Assembly (NCBI GenBank): GCA_014529385.2
Contig: CM043961.1
Location: 12,650,478-12,714,477, forward strand
DNA from: Adiantum capillus-veneris
Taxonomy: Eukaryota > Streptophyta > Polypodiopsida > Polypodiales > Pteridaceae
Length of the DNA stretch: 64,000 nucleotides
Direction of reading: 5' to 3'
In this document: one piece after another, positions 53,178 through 62,230 of the stretch
How positions within the stretch are numbered: position 1 is the stretch's first letter
Layout: the number at the start of each line of letters is the position of its first letter
Translations under genes and position numbers: made by a program
Notes under the pieces: generated by a model
Seen by the model: the letters and a program-made list of their open reading frames with translations, nothing else
What the model was told of the DNA's origin: nothing
The model's database searches: none

Positions 53178-54080
53178 CTACACTGTGAAGATCCTCTGAG
53201 AAGAGGAAAGGCCAGACGAGTTTGTCTGCGCCGTCTTGCCTGTATCTCCTGCCTCCAATCCTCCGGTGTCAACCAACACAAAATCCGCGCTAACAACGCC
53301 ACCAAACCGCAACTCGTCAATGTGAATGAGCCGGGAGTGGCCGGTTGCCCAGGTCGGGGGATAAGTCTGCTGCAAGGTTACCGAGGGTGAGTGTAAGCAA
53401 CTCTGAAGGTAGCAATCCAAATGATCAGGAGTGTAGAAGAACAACTGCTCTACCATCCAAGCCAAGCTCCGGGTGACTCCAAATGTAGTTGCGGGATGCT
53501 CGATCTCCCGCATCTCACGGGTAAACTCTCCAAGAGAGTCCAAAGCATTGAAGTTCCACTCCAGTCTGTAGATCCAAGCAATGAACCTGTCCAAGAAGAG
53601 ATCCAAGATCCTCTTTCTAAGTCCATGTAAATGCTCCTGTGTAAGCAAGTGATTTGAAAGTGGTAAGTGTCTGTCCACCCAAGATGGTAGTGTCTTCTCT
53701 GGGAATGTCGGAATCCCATATGCCATGAGCATGGCCATATCTCGTGTGAACTCCTCCGATGAGTGCATTGGTGTGTCCATAGCAAACCATAAGTCACCAC
53801 CCCCTCTGGAGTGCGCAACGCCGAATGATGGTTGGAATGAATGGATCTCCCAAGGATTGTATGCCCGTAGATGTTCAAGCCGATGTCGAAGATACCGTGT
53901 ACTGCAGCAGTCACTAAGAGACCGCATGGACCACCACTGGATGGTGTCCTGGCAGGAGGTAACTTCATCCTCTGTGAAAAACACAAGCCATGTGGCTGCT
54001 GTCCACCCAAAAACGCAACTGCAAGGTGATGAAAATGCTGCTGTCCAGCGATTTTCAGTGTGCTCGTATGCTCCCGGCAT
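53178..54080 (-). CDS. Unidentified 300-residue open frame in element J
   Basis: An uninterrupted reverse-strand frame of 300 codons. The middle looks like a folded helical protein: MAMLMAYGIPTFPEKTLPSW, HLLTQEHLHGLRKRILDLFL, FIAWIYRLEWNFNALDSL, GEFTREMREIEHPATTFG and AWMVEQLFFYTPDHLDCYL. It is rich in Trp, Leu and His, with no zinc knuckle or catalytic motif, so it does not look like standard gag. It might be an element-specific protein or a captured host gene piece. A 429-codon frame (53450-54739) overlaps it in another phase and is more Pro/Ser/Cys-rich. I judge the 300-codon frame the better candidate, weakly. Confidence 0.35.
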   Translation of the reverse strand: MPGAYEHTENRWTAAFSSPCSCVFGWTAATWLVFFTEDEVTSCQDTIQWWSMRSLSDCCSTRYLRHRLEHLRAYNPWEIHSFQPSFGVAHSRGGGDLWFAMDTPMHSSEEFTRDMAMLMAYGIPTFPEKTLPSWVDRHLPLSNHLLTQEHLHGLRKRILDLFLDRFIAWIYRLEWNFNALDSLGEFTREMREIEHPATTFGVTRSLAWMVEQLFFYTPDHLDCYLQSCLHSPSVTLQQTYPPTWATGHSRLIHIDELRFGGVVSADFVLVDTGGLEAGDTGKTAQTNSSGLSSSQRIFTV

Positions 54081-54520
54081 GGTCCAGAGCGGTGCAGAGG
54101 GTGTAGGGAGGGTGGTAAATCAAAATCACAACCCCAAGTGGGCTGAAAACAGAGAAAACAGCAGTGGATATATGGTTGAAATCTGAAGTGAACGAAGAGG
54201 ATTCTCGCTGGCAAGGCACCGGATGCCAAGCCGGGTTGGTGGTTGCAAGATCTGGGGTGAGGCCAAGTGCTCCCCTCCTCTGTTGAAAACGCAGCAGCCT
54301 GCCAAAAACGCAGCTGCTGGCTGAAAACGCAGATGCTCCCAAAAAGGCAACTGATGACTGAAAACGCAGGTGGAGGGAGGGGTTTTCCAGCGAGGAAAGA
54401 GCCTGAGAAGGCCAGCGCTAGGTGCCAAATCTGGTGATCACCATGGGAAAGCAAAAACGCAGGTGGCGACAGAAAAGCTGCGAATTCCATCGCTTGCCTG
54501 GCTGATGCAAAAACGCGGGC
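54005..54520. repeat. Clustered AAAACGCAG motif in element J
   Basis: At least seven copies of AAAACGCA(G) followed by CTG, GTG, ATG or CAG occur at about 54006, 54288, 54304, 54323, 54358, 54452 and 54508 on the top strand, unevenly spaced. Confidence 0.7.
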
Positions 54521-54605
54521 TGATCCTCTTCTTGGGAGAGAAGCCTGATGCAGAAGGTGATGCACCTGGTCCCAGACCATGGAAAGCTGAAGCTGCTGAT
54601 AGAAT

Positions 54606-54945
54606 GTGAGAGTGTGCATGTGCCGAAGTGTGAGAGAGGAGAGGAGAGAGAGATAGTAGACACAAACGCAAGATGCTGGTGTAGGGAAGAGGGGGCGATC
54701 AGCCCCCCCATGACTACTAGAATAGGAAGACCCGTACAATGATCATATGATATATGAAATGGGTACCCCCCTGGTCCCATATATAGGAGTGCCCAAGGGA
54801 GTCCATACTGGGCGGGTGGCCGCCCCAAATCTGGATGGCTGGACGCAGGGTGCAACCTATTCTTGGGTGGCCAGCCCGGAGACATACTAGCCGTACAAGT
54901 ATGCCGTAGCCCTATGTGAAGCAGCAGAGTGGTATAAATCTAACA
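54606..54945 (-). repeat. 5' LTR of element J
   Basis: TGTGAGAGTGTGC to ATCTAACA, partner of 52111-52453. Confidence 0.88.
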
Positions 54946-54950
54946 GTCCC
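54946..54950. repeat. Target duplication of element J, right
   Basis: GTCCC, matching 52106-52110. Confidence 0.88.
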
Positions 54951-55576
54951 TAGTGCACAAGGAAAGGAAAGTGAAGGGAAAGCTGGTCCAGAACTACTTG
55001 GTCAAGTTCTTCTCTTGATGCGAAGTCGATGGAGGAGGAAGACTTGGCAGATACTCCTTAGATACTAGAGCTTTACGTCGAGGATTTTTGTTAAGTTTCA
55101 ACTATTCCAAAGTGTATGCCGATTCAATGGGTTGAACTTGGTGCATTTTGTGTTACACAAGAGAGGAGCCACTCCACTCCTTTGTCACGAATTTGCCACT
55201 AAGTGATTGATGTACTCTTGCAAATGTGAGATGAAATATCTGCAACATTGTATCTCGATCCACTCGTCGTGAGACGATACGAATGATGAATATGACAAGA
55301 TTTAGTGCATCAAGTCTTCCACTAGAGATCGGTGAGATCTAGATGAGGTGGCTAAATAAGCCATAATGATCATGATTCATGTCTTGACTAGATGGGGATA
55401 ATTATGTGAATGTGATTGTGTTTGTTCGGTGCCCAATATTATTTGTGCTAGTACATGTTTTGAGTGGTCAAATTGCATGTAATGCATAAAGTCACTATCT
55501 ACTAAGTTTGTTTATACTTTACTAATGTTTGTTTTGCAGGCGTAATTGAGGGCGATTGTTTCTCTCTCAAAGGGGA
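54951..55576 (+). pseudogene. Gypsy relic E chromodomain tail and 3' untranslated region
   Basis: VHKERKVKGKLVQNYLVKFF continues the chromodomain begun at 52070, then stops at TGA and decays (remnants of the DGG-x-W region near 55030). The following non-coding part resembles 30781-31372. It ends with GGCGTAATTGAGGGCGATT and a purine tract CAAAGGGGA at 55568-55576, parallel to the A and B ends. Confidence 0.7.
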
Positions 55577-55904
55577 TGTGTCACAAAGTGATGATGTGGC
55601 ATGACTGTCTGGCAAGGATGAGAGGAGCAATGGCCGAGCAAAAGCTAGACCGAATCAAAGGACCCAAGTTCGACCCTTGGCGCACATAAAACACGGAGGG
55701 GATCTCAACGGGATTCACGCCGTGATTCGCAGTGCAAAACATAGGATGACGTGGCAATTGGCCATGGGCTGTTTTTCGGTCAATGACTAAAAGCAATTAG
55801 ACTTTTTGGTCGTCGAGTTCTTGGGTGCCTAGATTTATATAGCAGATGGTTTTGGACCTATATGCCTTTAAATATGAGCCTAGGGGGTCACTTTTGGCAT
55901 ATTA

Positions 55905-55912
55905 ATGCATGG
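55905..55912. repeat. MITE target duplication, left
   Basis: ATGCATGG, identical to 56061-56068. Confidence 0.93.
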
Positions 55913-56060
55913 CATAGTTACCAGGAACGGGAACGCGGAACAAAATGCCATTCCCTGTTACGGGTACTCACGTTTGAAACACGGAACAGGGATTCGGAAC
56001 GGGAACTTGGAATGGGAACGGGGAACGAAGACCTGAAAACGGCCATTCCCTGTTACTATG
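55913..56060. mobile_element. hAT-type MITE, 148 bp
   Basis: The ends read CATAGTTACCAGGAACGGG on the left and, reverse complemented, CATAGTAACAGGGAATGG on the right. They are the same terminal sequence as the hAT at 26964-30194. It has perfect 8-bp flanking duplications, no coding capacity, and internal repeats of GGGAACGG/GGAACGGG. Likely mobilised by that transposon's enzyme or a close relative. Confidence 0.9.
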
Positions 56061-56068
56061 ATGCATGG
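56061..56068. repeat. MITE target duplication, right
   Basis: ATGCATGG, matching 55905-55912. Confidence 0.93.
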
Positions 56069-56280
56069 TTGCACAATCGCAGTGGCACCCCCGATAGTTG
56101 TACTCTGTGACTTTTATTAGTATAAAAAGAAGTACAAGGAGCCTAGGAGGGGCACGACGCACTTGACTTAGGGGCGAGAGCATCTGGGAGTGGAACTACA
56201 CCACTCCGTGTCTTGTCTCCAACTCTCTTAAGTTCAAGTGTTAATAGTCTTTCAAGTTCAGTCCCGTGTTTGCTGTGCAT

Positions 56281-57330
56281 TCACTACCTCACCAATGGCT
56301 TGCCGGTTACACTCTGAGTTAGAGCGCCCATATTTTCTTAAGTCTCATGAAGATTGCTTCTTAAAGAGTTAGAGCGTCCTTGTAGCGCGGATAATGTGTC
56401 GTGCTCTCTACAGTGGGTGGTCCTCGGTGCAATGTGCGTGACAATCTCACTCAAACAGACTGAACAGAAAGGAAACAATAGACGTCAATAGAACTCACAA
56501 AGACACAACAACAGACCAGAACATACGACTCGACTATCTCAAAGACTGATACAGACTCTGGCATGGCAGCACACTCAGCTCCAGCCCAGGACTCACAGGT
56601 ACAATGGGGGTGTCGAGGCTCAGATGTGCATGGATGGTGAAGACGTGCTCTATGTATAGACTCACTCACTCTAGACGACTACGTACAGAATGCGTAGAAG
56701 ATGATGATGTGAAGCATATGATGATAATGACCCAACGGCCCATAAATGTCAGTCACCTAAGCCAATCTCCAAAGTGAGTGGTGGTGTTGACCTGGCCGCG
56801 ATGTCCACTAGACCACCGTCCGTATCCTGCCACCAGCCCAGCCCAGCCCAGAGAGTCCGTCTAGTGTGAACCAGACCAGACGGTTCACACTAGACCAATT
56901 GTACTAACTGAGTGTCCTGTGAAAGTGACACTATAGCCTGCTACAGTCCTGATTTTTTCAAGTCTCATGAAGATTGCTTCTCAAAGAGTCTTTTGAATAA
57001 GCTTTTGGCTAAGCGACCTGAAGATCACACCATACATAGGTTTGGTTATGGGGAGCTCACCTTCGAACAAACTCCTGTACAACGCTAGTGCAGCATAGCA
57101 AGAAGAGATCGGGAGACAAGTCAAAGACCTTTTGGAAAAGCATTTAAAAGGGAACTCCGCCCCTCTCTTGTCTCTTGCAGGTTTTCTTGTTTGCAGCTGT
57201 GTTTCAAGTCTGTTTAGGCATTCACTGTTTGTGTTTGAAGTGGTAATCTGTTTCAACAAGATGCACGATCACAATATAATTGTCACCAGGAGGTGTATTT
57301 TTTCCTCTTGCCTTCAATAAATAAGTACTA
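56281..57330. other. No gene seen; contains a short repeat and a hairpin
   Basis: AGTCTCATGAAGATTGCTTCT occurs at about 56340 and again at about 56960, both followed by AAAGAGT. A 14-bp perfect hairpin lies at 56859-56895. No frame looks coding. Confidence 0.5.
56859..56895. repeat. 14-bp perfect inverted repeat
   Basis: GTCTAGTGTGAACC, nine-base loop, GGTTCACACTAGAC. Confidence 0.85.
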
Positions 57331-58575
57331 GGTATTTTTATTTATTTTTATTTTTTCTTGTTTCCCCGGGACCCTTGAAAAGGTGCAAGTGGACATTGCA
57401 TGGCCAGTGTGAAACGGTTGCGGCCGAATAGGTTTCTCACATCGGGAGTTTGGGTCAGTCAGTCGGGGACTGGTCGGGCCAGTTAGCACTGAATTCTGAT
57501 GAGTATGGAAACCTGTGTGCGCCAAATGAAATCTGGGCCACTCGGAAAGTCACTTACAACTTTATAAGTCAGTGGGAACTAGAGAATTAACTCAAAAGGG
57601 GCAAACTGGACACATGGCGGCTCCAGGCAGTTTTGCCACTTCCATCAGCAAGAGGGGGCACCCAATTTGAGAGAGGAGGCTGATTTGACTCATTAGGGAG
57701 CTACAGTGTGTGTGTGTGAGTAGTGGGTGCAGGTCTACAGCTTTAATGGAAAGCTTGCCTTCTCCTCTGTCTCATGTAGCGCGATGACTTGCTCTCGTGC
57801 ATCTCTCTCTCCCCTTTGGCACATATGGTAATGCCCCACTAGTTGGGCTACTCAGATGAACATGTACAGTTCTGGGGGTTATGCGCGTTTGCCAAGTCAA
57901 GAGCCTTTTGAACAGGAACCGGATTAGCTAATTGCTAATCCCCCACAGGTACGCACAGTTCCATCGCGAAAGATTGCGAGTTCGGAGAGTTTTCTTGCGT
58001 GAAAACTCGTCCAATTCATAGGGGAACTGTCCCATTGTGTGCGGGAGCCCTTGGGACATGCGTAGGCGTGTTCGCTCCGCTAAAAACAATCCGAAACAGC
58101 GAATTAGAGCCTGCTGTGTTTTTCTGCAGGTTTAGGGTTTTGCACCTAAACTGCAAGGGAACACCAGGGGAGCCTCGTGAGAGCCTTGGGATGCGTGTAC
58201 AGGCTTTTGGGCACCTGGCAGTGAAAAACAGGGAATTACAGCCCGCTGAATTTCTTTGACAGCTCACCAGAAAGCTTCCAGATAGAGAGGGAATCTGTCC
58301 TAGACAGGTGCTTTTGACCTACAGGGGTTTTTGCGCCGTTGTGCTGCCAAAATCAGGTCGAAAACCTGCATTTTTAGCCCTCGCGAGGTTTGGACAGCTT
58401 TGTGAAAGCTTGTGCTAAGTGGTCGGATCGTCGACCTTAATTTGAATAAAGAAATACCGAAAGGGGCGCCAGTCTTTGGGGGTGTCGATCTCGTGTGCGC
58501 AGTGACATTCTAGTCGCTGGACGTAACTGTGTTCTCTTCCCTTCTCAGTGCTCTGTGTAAAATTAACAGGTAATT
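57331..58575 (+). repeat. Probable 5' LTR and leader of chromovirus C
   Basis: The 3' LTR lies beyond the window, so limits are inferred. A block at 58443-58482 (AATAAAGAAATACCGAAAGG then GGCGCCAGTCTTTGGGG) is shared with all four LTRs of A and B. The stretch could end at AATTAACA (58568-58575). No clear tRNA-iMet primer site was found after it. Confidence 0.4.
58040..58260. repeat. Diverged tandem duplication of about 125 bases
   Basis: GAGCCCTTGGGACATGCGT...AACAGCGAATTAGAGCCTGCTG and GAGAGCCTTGGGATGCGT...AACAGGGAATTACAGCCCGCTG stand in tandem within the probable LTR. Confidence 0.6.
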
Positions 58576-58699
58576 GAAGTAGTACCGCCCTCTACGTTGT
58601 ACAGGCCGGTTAAATGGTTCCATCGATGGGATAGTCACTTTTTCTTCAAAAAGTGCAGCGTGGATTGTTGTGGGTGAAAGCAACACAGAGCTTGTCGTT

Positions 58700-60235
58700 A
58701 TGGCAGAGAAGAGAGACCAAGTACCTGAAGAGGGATCTTCCTCACATGGCACGGAGAAAGTTCCTTCAACTCTTCAAGAAGAGGACAGGTTGTTTAGAAC
58801 TCAACTGCGTTGCTGCATGGACATGTTTCAGCAGTTGGCTAACAACCCAAGGATGCAGGAGTTCTTATAGGCTCCGACACAGGGTTTTCAGCCTCCTACA
58901 AAGGGCATGACTGAGCCGTTGCAGGAAAAGGAGATTTCCAATGCGCAGAGGACTCATGATGCTCAAGGGAAAGCCCATGTGGTTGAGCAACTAGCGGTGT
59001 CCAATGATCCAAAGCAACTTGCTTTAGCTGGACAAGAACCGTTTGTGAATGGTCAAGGGAGTAATGAACACGCTATGCGTCAGACCCTTCCATTAGCTAA
59101 TACTTATCCTGGTTATTTTGGAGGTGGTTCAGTGTTTCAAGCTATGGCTGGACCTTCCACAGGTTATATGCCAGGGAATGTGTTCGGGACAATGCAAACA
59201 GGCATGGGTAACCCTATGTACGCGAACATGGGTGTCCAACCAGGTTTTCAGGGTGCCTATGGCCAGTTTCGAGTGCCTGGAACACAATTTGGTATGGCTG
59301 GTTTTTCGCAGCCATACGTACAAAATGCAGATATGATAGGTAAAACAGTTGACGCGAGTGCTGGAATGAACAATCATGGAGCACCACTGTTAAAGGCACT
59401 TGTTTATGATAATGTGGCTCCTTTGAGTCAGTTGAAGGATTACAAGGAAGGTGGGCAAGGAGTGAAGTTTGAAACTTTCAGAGGAACTGAGGATCAATTG
59501 AAGGCTTTGACCTTTATGCAACAGTTCGATGCAGCTTGTGCTGGAGGAAACTTCACGGAATCTTCAAAGATACGCAAGGCTGCCACTTTCTTGAAAGGGA
59601 ATGCGCGTCAATGGTGGACCGCATTGTTGAACCAGGGTCAAGCCCCAACAACGTGGATCCAATTCAAACAACTTTTTGCACTTGCATGGTTGACAAACAC
59701 TTTTGAAGTGGATGTGATGACAGAATGGCACGAGTTGAATGCTAAACAGTGTGCGAACTTGGAAGAGTACAATAAACAGTTTTGGGCCGCACTGTTGCCA
59801 GTCACCTCTTACAGGTTTGTGCCATTGTCAGAACAAATTGAGAAGTACTGTTGCGGATTGCCCAAGAAAATCAGGGACTACTGCACAAAGACTACTGTCA
59901 TGAATATGTTTCAGTTGATAGAGAATGCAAGAGTGGCCAGCAATCTGTCGAAGGGAGATTCCGATGGATTTAATAGCCACAAGAAAGGGTCCCAGGGCAA
60001 ACAGTCTTCAGCCAAGGGCAATGTTGCAGCAAAGCCTTTTGAGCCTCCCACAAAGAAGCCCTCCACTGAAGAAGGTGATACGTCCAAGAAGCAGTCTAAG
60101 TCTTCTTCGGGACGAGGACAAGGACAAAAAAGGCATTTTTCTGGCAAAACTTTTGAAGAAAGGTAAGCTCTTAGGGAGGCCAAGAAATGCTACATTTGTG
60201 AACAGGAAGGACATTTTGCAAATGAATGCCCATAG
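58700..60235 (+). pseudogene. Chromovirus C gag
   Basis: ATG 58700 opens MAEKRDQVPEEGSSSHGTEK. TAG at 58868 interrupts, and the same frame continues with a Gly/Met/Gln-rich linker (59100-59350: TGYMPGNVFGTMQTGMGNP). The capsid core reads GVKFETFRGTEDQLKAL, KAATFLKGNARQWWTALL, WIQFKQLFALAWLTNTFEV and YCCGLPKKIRDYCTKTT. A basic Ser/Lys-rich stretch follows. TAA at 60164 precedes zinc knuckle CYICEQEGHFANEC (60188-60229), then TAG. Gag forms the particle and packages RNA. About 510 residues without the stops, typical for chromoviruses. Confidence 0.9.
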
Positions 60236-60360
60236 AAGAAGTCACAGGATAAGGATGACAAGTCAGACCATAAAGGGAAGAAGCCAAAGCCAAGTGCAGG
60301 ACTTGTTCCAGATTTGGTTGGAGACCAGCCAAACACAGATGCCACGAACTGTCCAGAGCT

Positions 60361-60780
60361 TGGGGCAAAGTTAGAGACCAGACAGTGTTGGTTTTCTTTG
60401 ATCCAGGAGCCCGTGCAAATTTCATATCACCAGAATTGGCATCAAAGTTGGGCATTCGTGCAGAGGAGATGGGTATGACAGGGGAAGCAGGTTTGGCATG
60501 CCCAGGTCATTCAGAGCCTGTTACTCCCATTTTGGGAAAGCTTCGTCTGCACATTCAGAGCTATGTGGATGCGGAAGAATTTCATATTATGCCACTTGAG
60601 GGCTGTGATGTGTTACTGGGTATCCCATGGTGTTACAGGTTGCATGCTATGGTGGATACTTACAACAAAAAGATTACCCTTGTACATAGAGGAAAGACTC
60701 ATGTCCTTGATGTAAAGCTTAAAGGCGAGTCTATTCCAGTTGTTTCTGCTTCTGTTATTTCATCGGTAATAAAGAATCAT
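60361..60780 (+). pseudogene. Chromovirus C protease
   Basis: In the -1 frame relative to gag: WGKVRDQTVLVFFDPGARAN, FISPELASKLGIRAEEM, PILGKLRLHIQSYVDAEEF, DVLLGIPWCYRLHAMVD and KITLVHRGKTHVLDVKLK. The active site reads D-P-G where D-S-G or D-T-G is usual. The domain is otherwise whole and the frame is open straight into RT. Confidence 0.88.
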
Positions 60781-61898
60781 CTTTCTGCGTACTTGATCTT
60801 TGCAAAAGAAGTACCTCAAGTTATATCTAATTTGTCTACCTTAGATAAAGACAGGTCAACTTTTTTGAGTGGTTTCAGTGATTGTTTTTCGGACTCTTTG
60901 CCAGGGGAGTTACCTCCTGAGAGACCTGAGGATCATACTATAGATCTTGTGCTAGGTTCTAGTCCACCGAATAGACCACCATACAGGGTTAGTGCAGCCC
61001 AACAGAAAGAAATTATGAGTCAGGTCAATGAGCTTTTAGAGAAGGGGCTGATTCAGCCCAGTTCATCCCCTTTTTGTTCACCTGTACTCTTAGTGCAGAA
61101 GAAGAATGGTTCATGGCGCATGTGCATTGACTATCGCGCCTTGAATAAGAATACCATCAAGAACAGGTTTCCCATACCGAGGATAGATGACATTCTTGAT
61201 CGGCTTGAGGGAGCGCCATTGTTTACAAGGATAGACCTAAAGAGTGGCTACCATCAGATACGCATTAGGCCAGAAGATGCCCATAAGACTGCGTTCAGGA
61301 CAACATTTGGTCTCTATGAGTTTCTTGTCGTGCCATTTGGTCTCACAAATGCTCCTGCCACGTTTAATAGAATGATGGACATAATTTTTAGACCACATAG
61401 AAACTTCGTGGGTATCTTCTTTGATGACATGATTGTCTATTCTAAGTCCGAAGAGGAGCATAGGGATCAGTTGACTGCAGTTTTCAATGAGTTACGTAAG
61501 AACAGGCTACTCATTAATGCGAAGAAGAGTGAATTCTTTTTGCAAGAGATTCACTTCCTTGGGCACATTGTTTCAAAGGATGGGGTACGCATGGATCCCG
61601 CTAAAGTGGAAGCAATTAGGTCATGGCTAGACTTGAAGTCCGTACATGACATTCGAAGCTTTCTAGGCTTATGTTCCCATTATGGGAGGTTCATCCGAAA
61701 TTTTGCTGAGATTGCTTCTCCACTCCATGCATTGCAAGGGAAAGGAGTTACTTTCAAGTGGACAGCCAAGGAAATTTTAGCGTTCAAACACTTGAAAGAG
61801 AAGCCGACTTCGGATCCGGTAATCATTTTTCCAGATCTTTCCAAACCTTTTGTGGTTCAGTGTGATGCGTATGGCGCCATAGTCTTGGTGCAGTTCTA
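60781..61898 (+). pseudogene. Chromovirus C reverse transcriptase
   Basis: An undamaged RT runs from HTIDLVLGSSPPNRPPYRVS through LLEKGLIQPSSSPFCSPVLL, WRMCIDYRALNKNTIKNRF, LFTRIDLKSGYHQIRIRPED, FGLTNAPATFNRMMD, catalytic FFDDMIVYSK and EIHFLGHIVSKDGVRMDP to EVRSF-like VHDIRSFLGLCSHYGRFI. The frame breaks at 61880-61898 within the RNase H connection (CDAYGA then a missing base before SLGAVLMQNG), ending at a TAA. All palm motifs are intact. Confidence 0.92.
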
Positions 61899-62230
61899 AT
61901 GCAGAATGGCCGAGTAGTCGCATATGAGAGCAGAATTCTTTTGAAGACTGAAAGGAACTTGCAAGTCTATGAGAAAAAATTGTTGGCAGTAATTCATGCT
62001 CTCACTAGTTGGAAACACTATCTGCTAGGGGCTGATTTTGTTGTCCAAACAGATCATCAAACCTTGCGATATTTTCTTACACAGACGAAGTTGTCTGAGA
62101 AGCACATGCGATGGGCAAACATCTTGTCAATGTTCCATTTTCAGATTGTGCATGTGCAAGGGAAAAAGAACGTGGTGGCTGATGCGTTGTCACGAAAGCC
62201 CCAAATTTCAGCAGTGTCAATTCCGTACCA
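61899..62230 (+). pseudogene. Chromovirus C RNase H
   Basis: In the corrected frame: MQNGRVVAYESRILLKTERN, YEKKLLAVIHALTSWKHYLL, DFVVQTDHQTLRYFLTQTKL and GKKNVVADALSRKP. The D/E/D residues expected for RNase H appear in place. The frame continues without a break into integrase. Confidence 0.9.

Larger units (their letters stand above)
52111..54945 (-). mobile_element. Element J, compact non-autonomous LTR element, 2835 bp
   Basis: LTRs of 343 and 340 bp begin TGTGAGAGTG and end ATCTAACA, with a 5-bp target duplication GTCCC. On the reverse strand a purine tract GAGAGGGGG abuts the left LTR and a decayed primer site (CTATCAGCAGC) abuts the right, so it reads leftward. The 2.15-kb interior has no gag, protease, RT or integrase motif. 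It splits the chromodomain of relic E, whose frame (EEILIPEQSL then VHKERKVKGK) resumes in phase. Confidence 0.88.
55577..56280 (+). repeat. 3' LTR of gypsy relic E (right end approximate)
   Basis: Begins TGTGTCACAAAGTGATGATG directly after the purine tract, like the A/B LTR start TGTCACAAACC...TGATGTGGCATG. Includes TATAAAAAG near 56122 and a GAGCATCTGGGAGTGG block similar to the A/B LTRs. A 148-bp MITE is inserted at 55913. The right end could not be fixed. Confidence 0.5.

Noticed and set aside
53450-54739. 429-codon reverse frame in element J
   Set aside because: It starts inside the LTR, is Pro/Ser/Cys-rich and overlaps a better-looking frame in another phase. It is probably open by GC bias. 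Conservation across copies could still rescue it.
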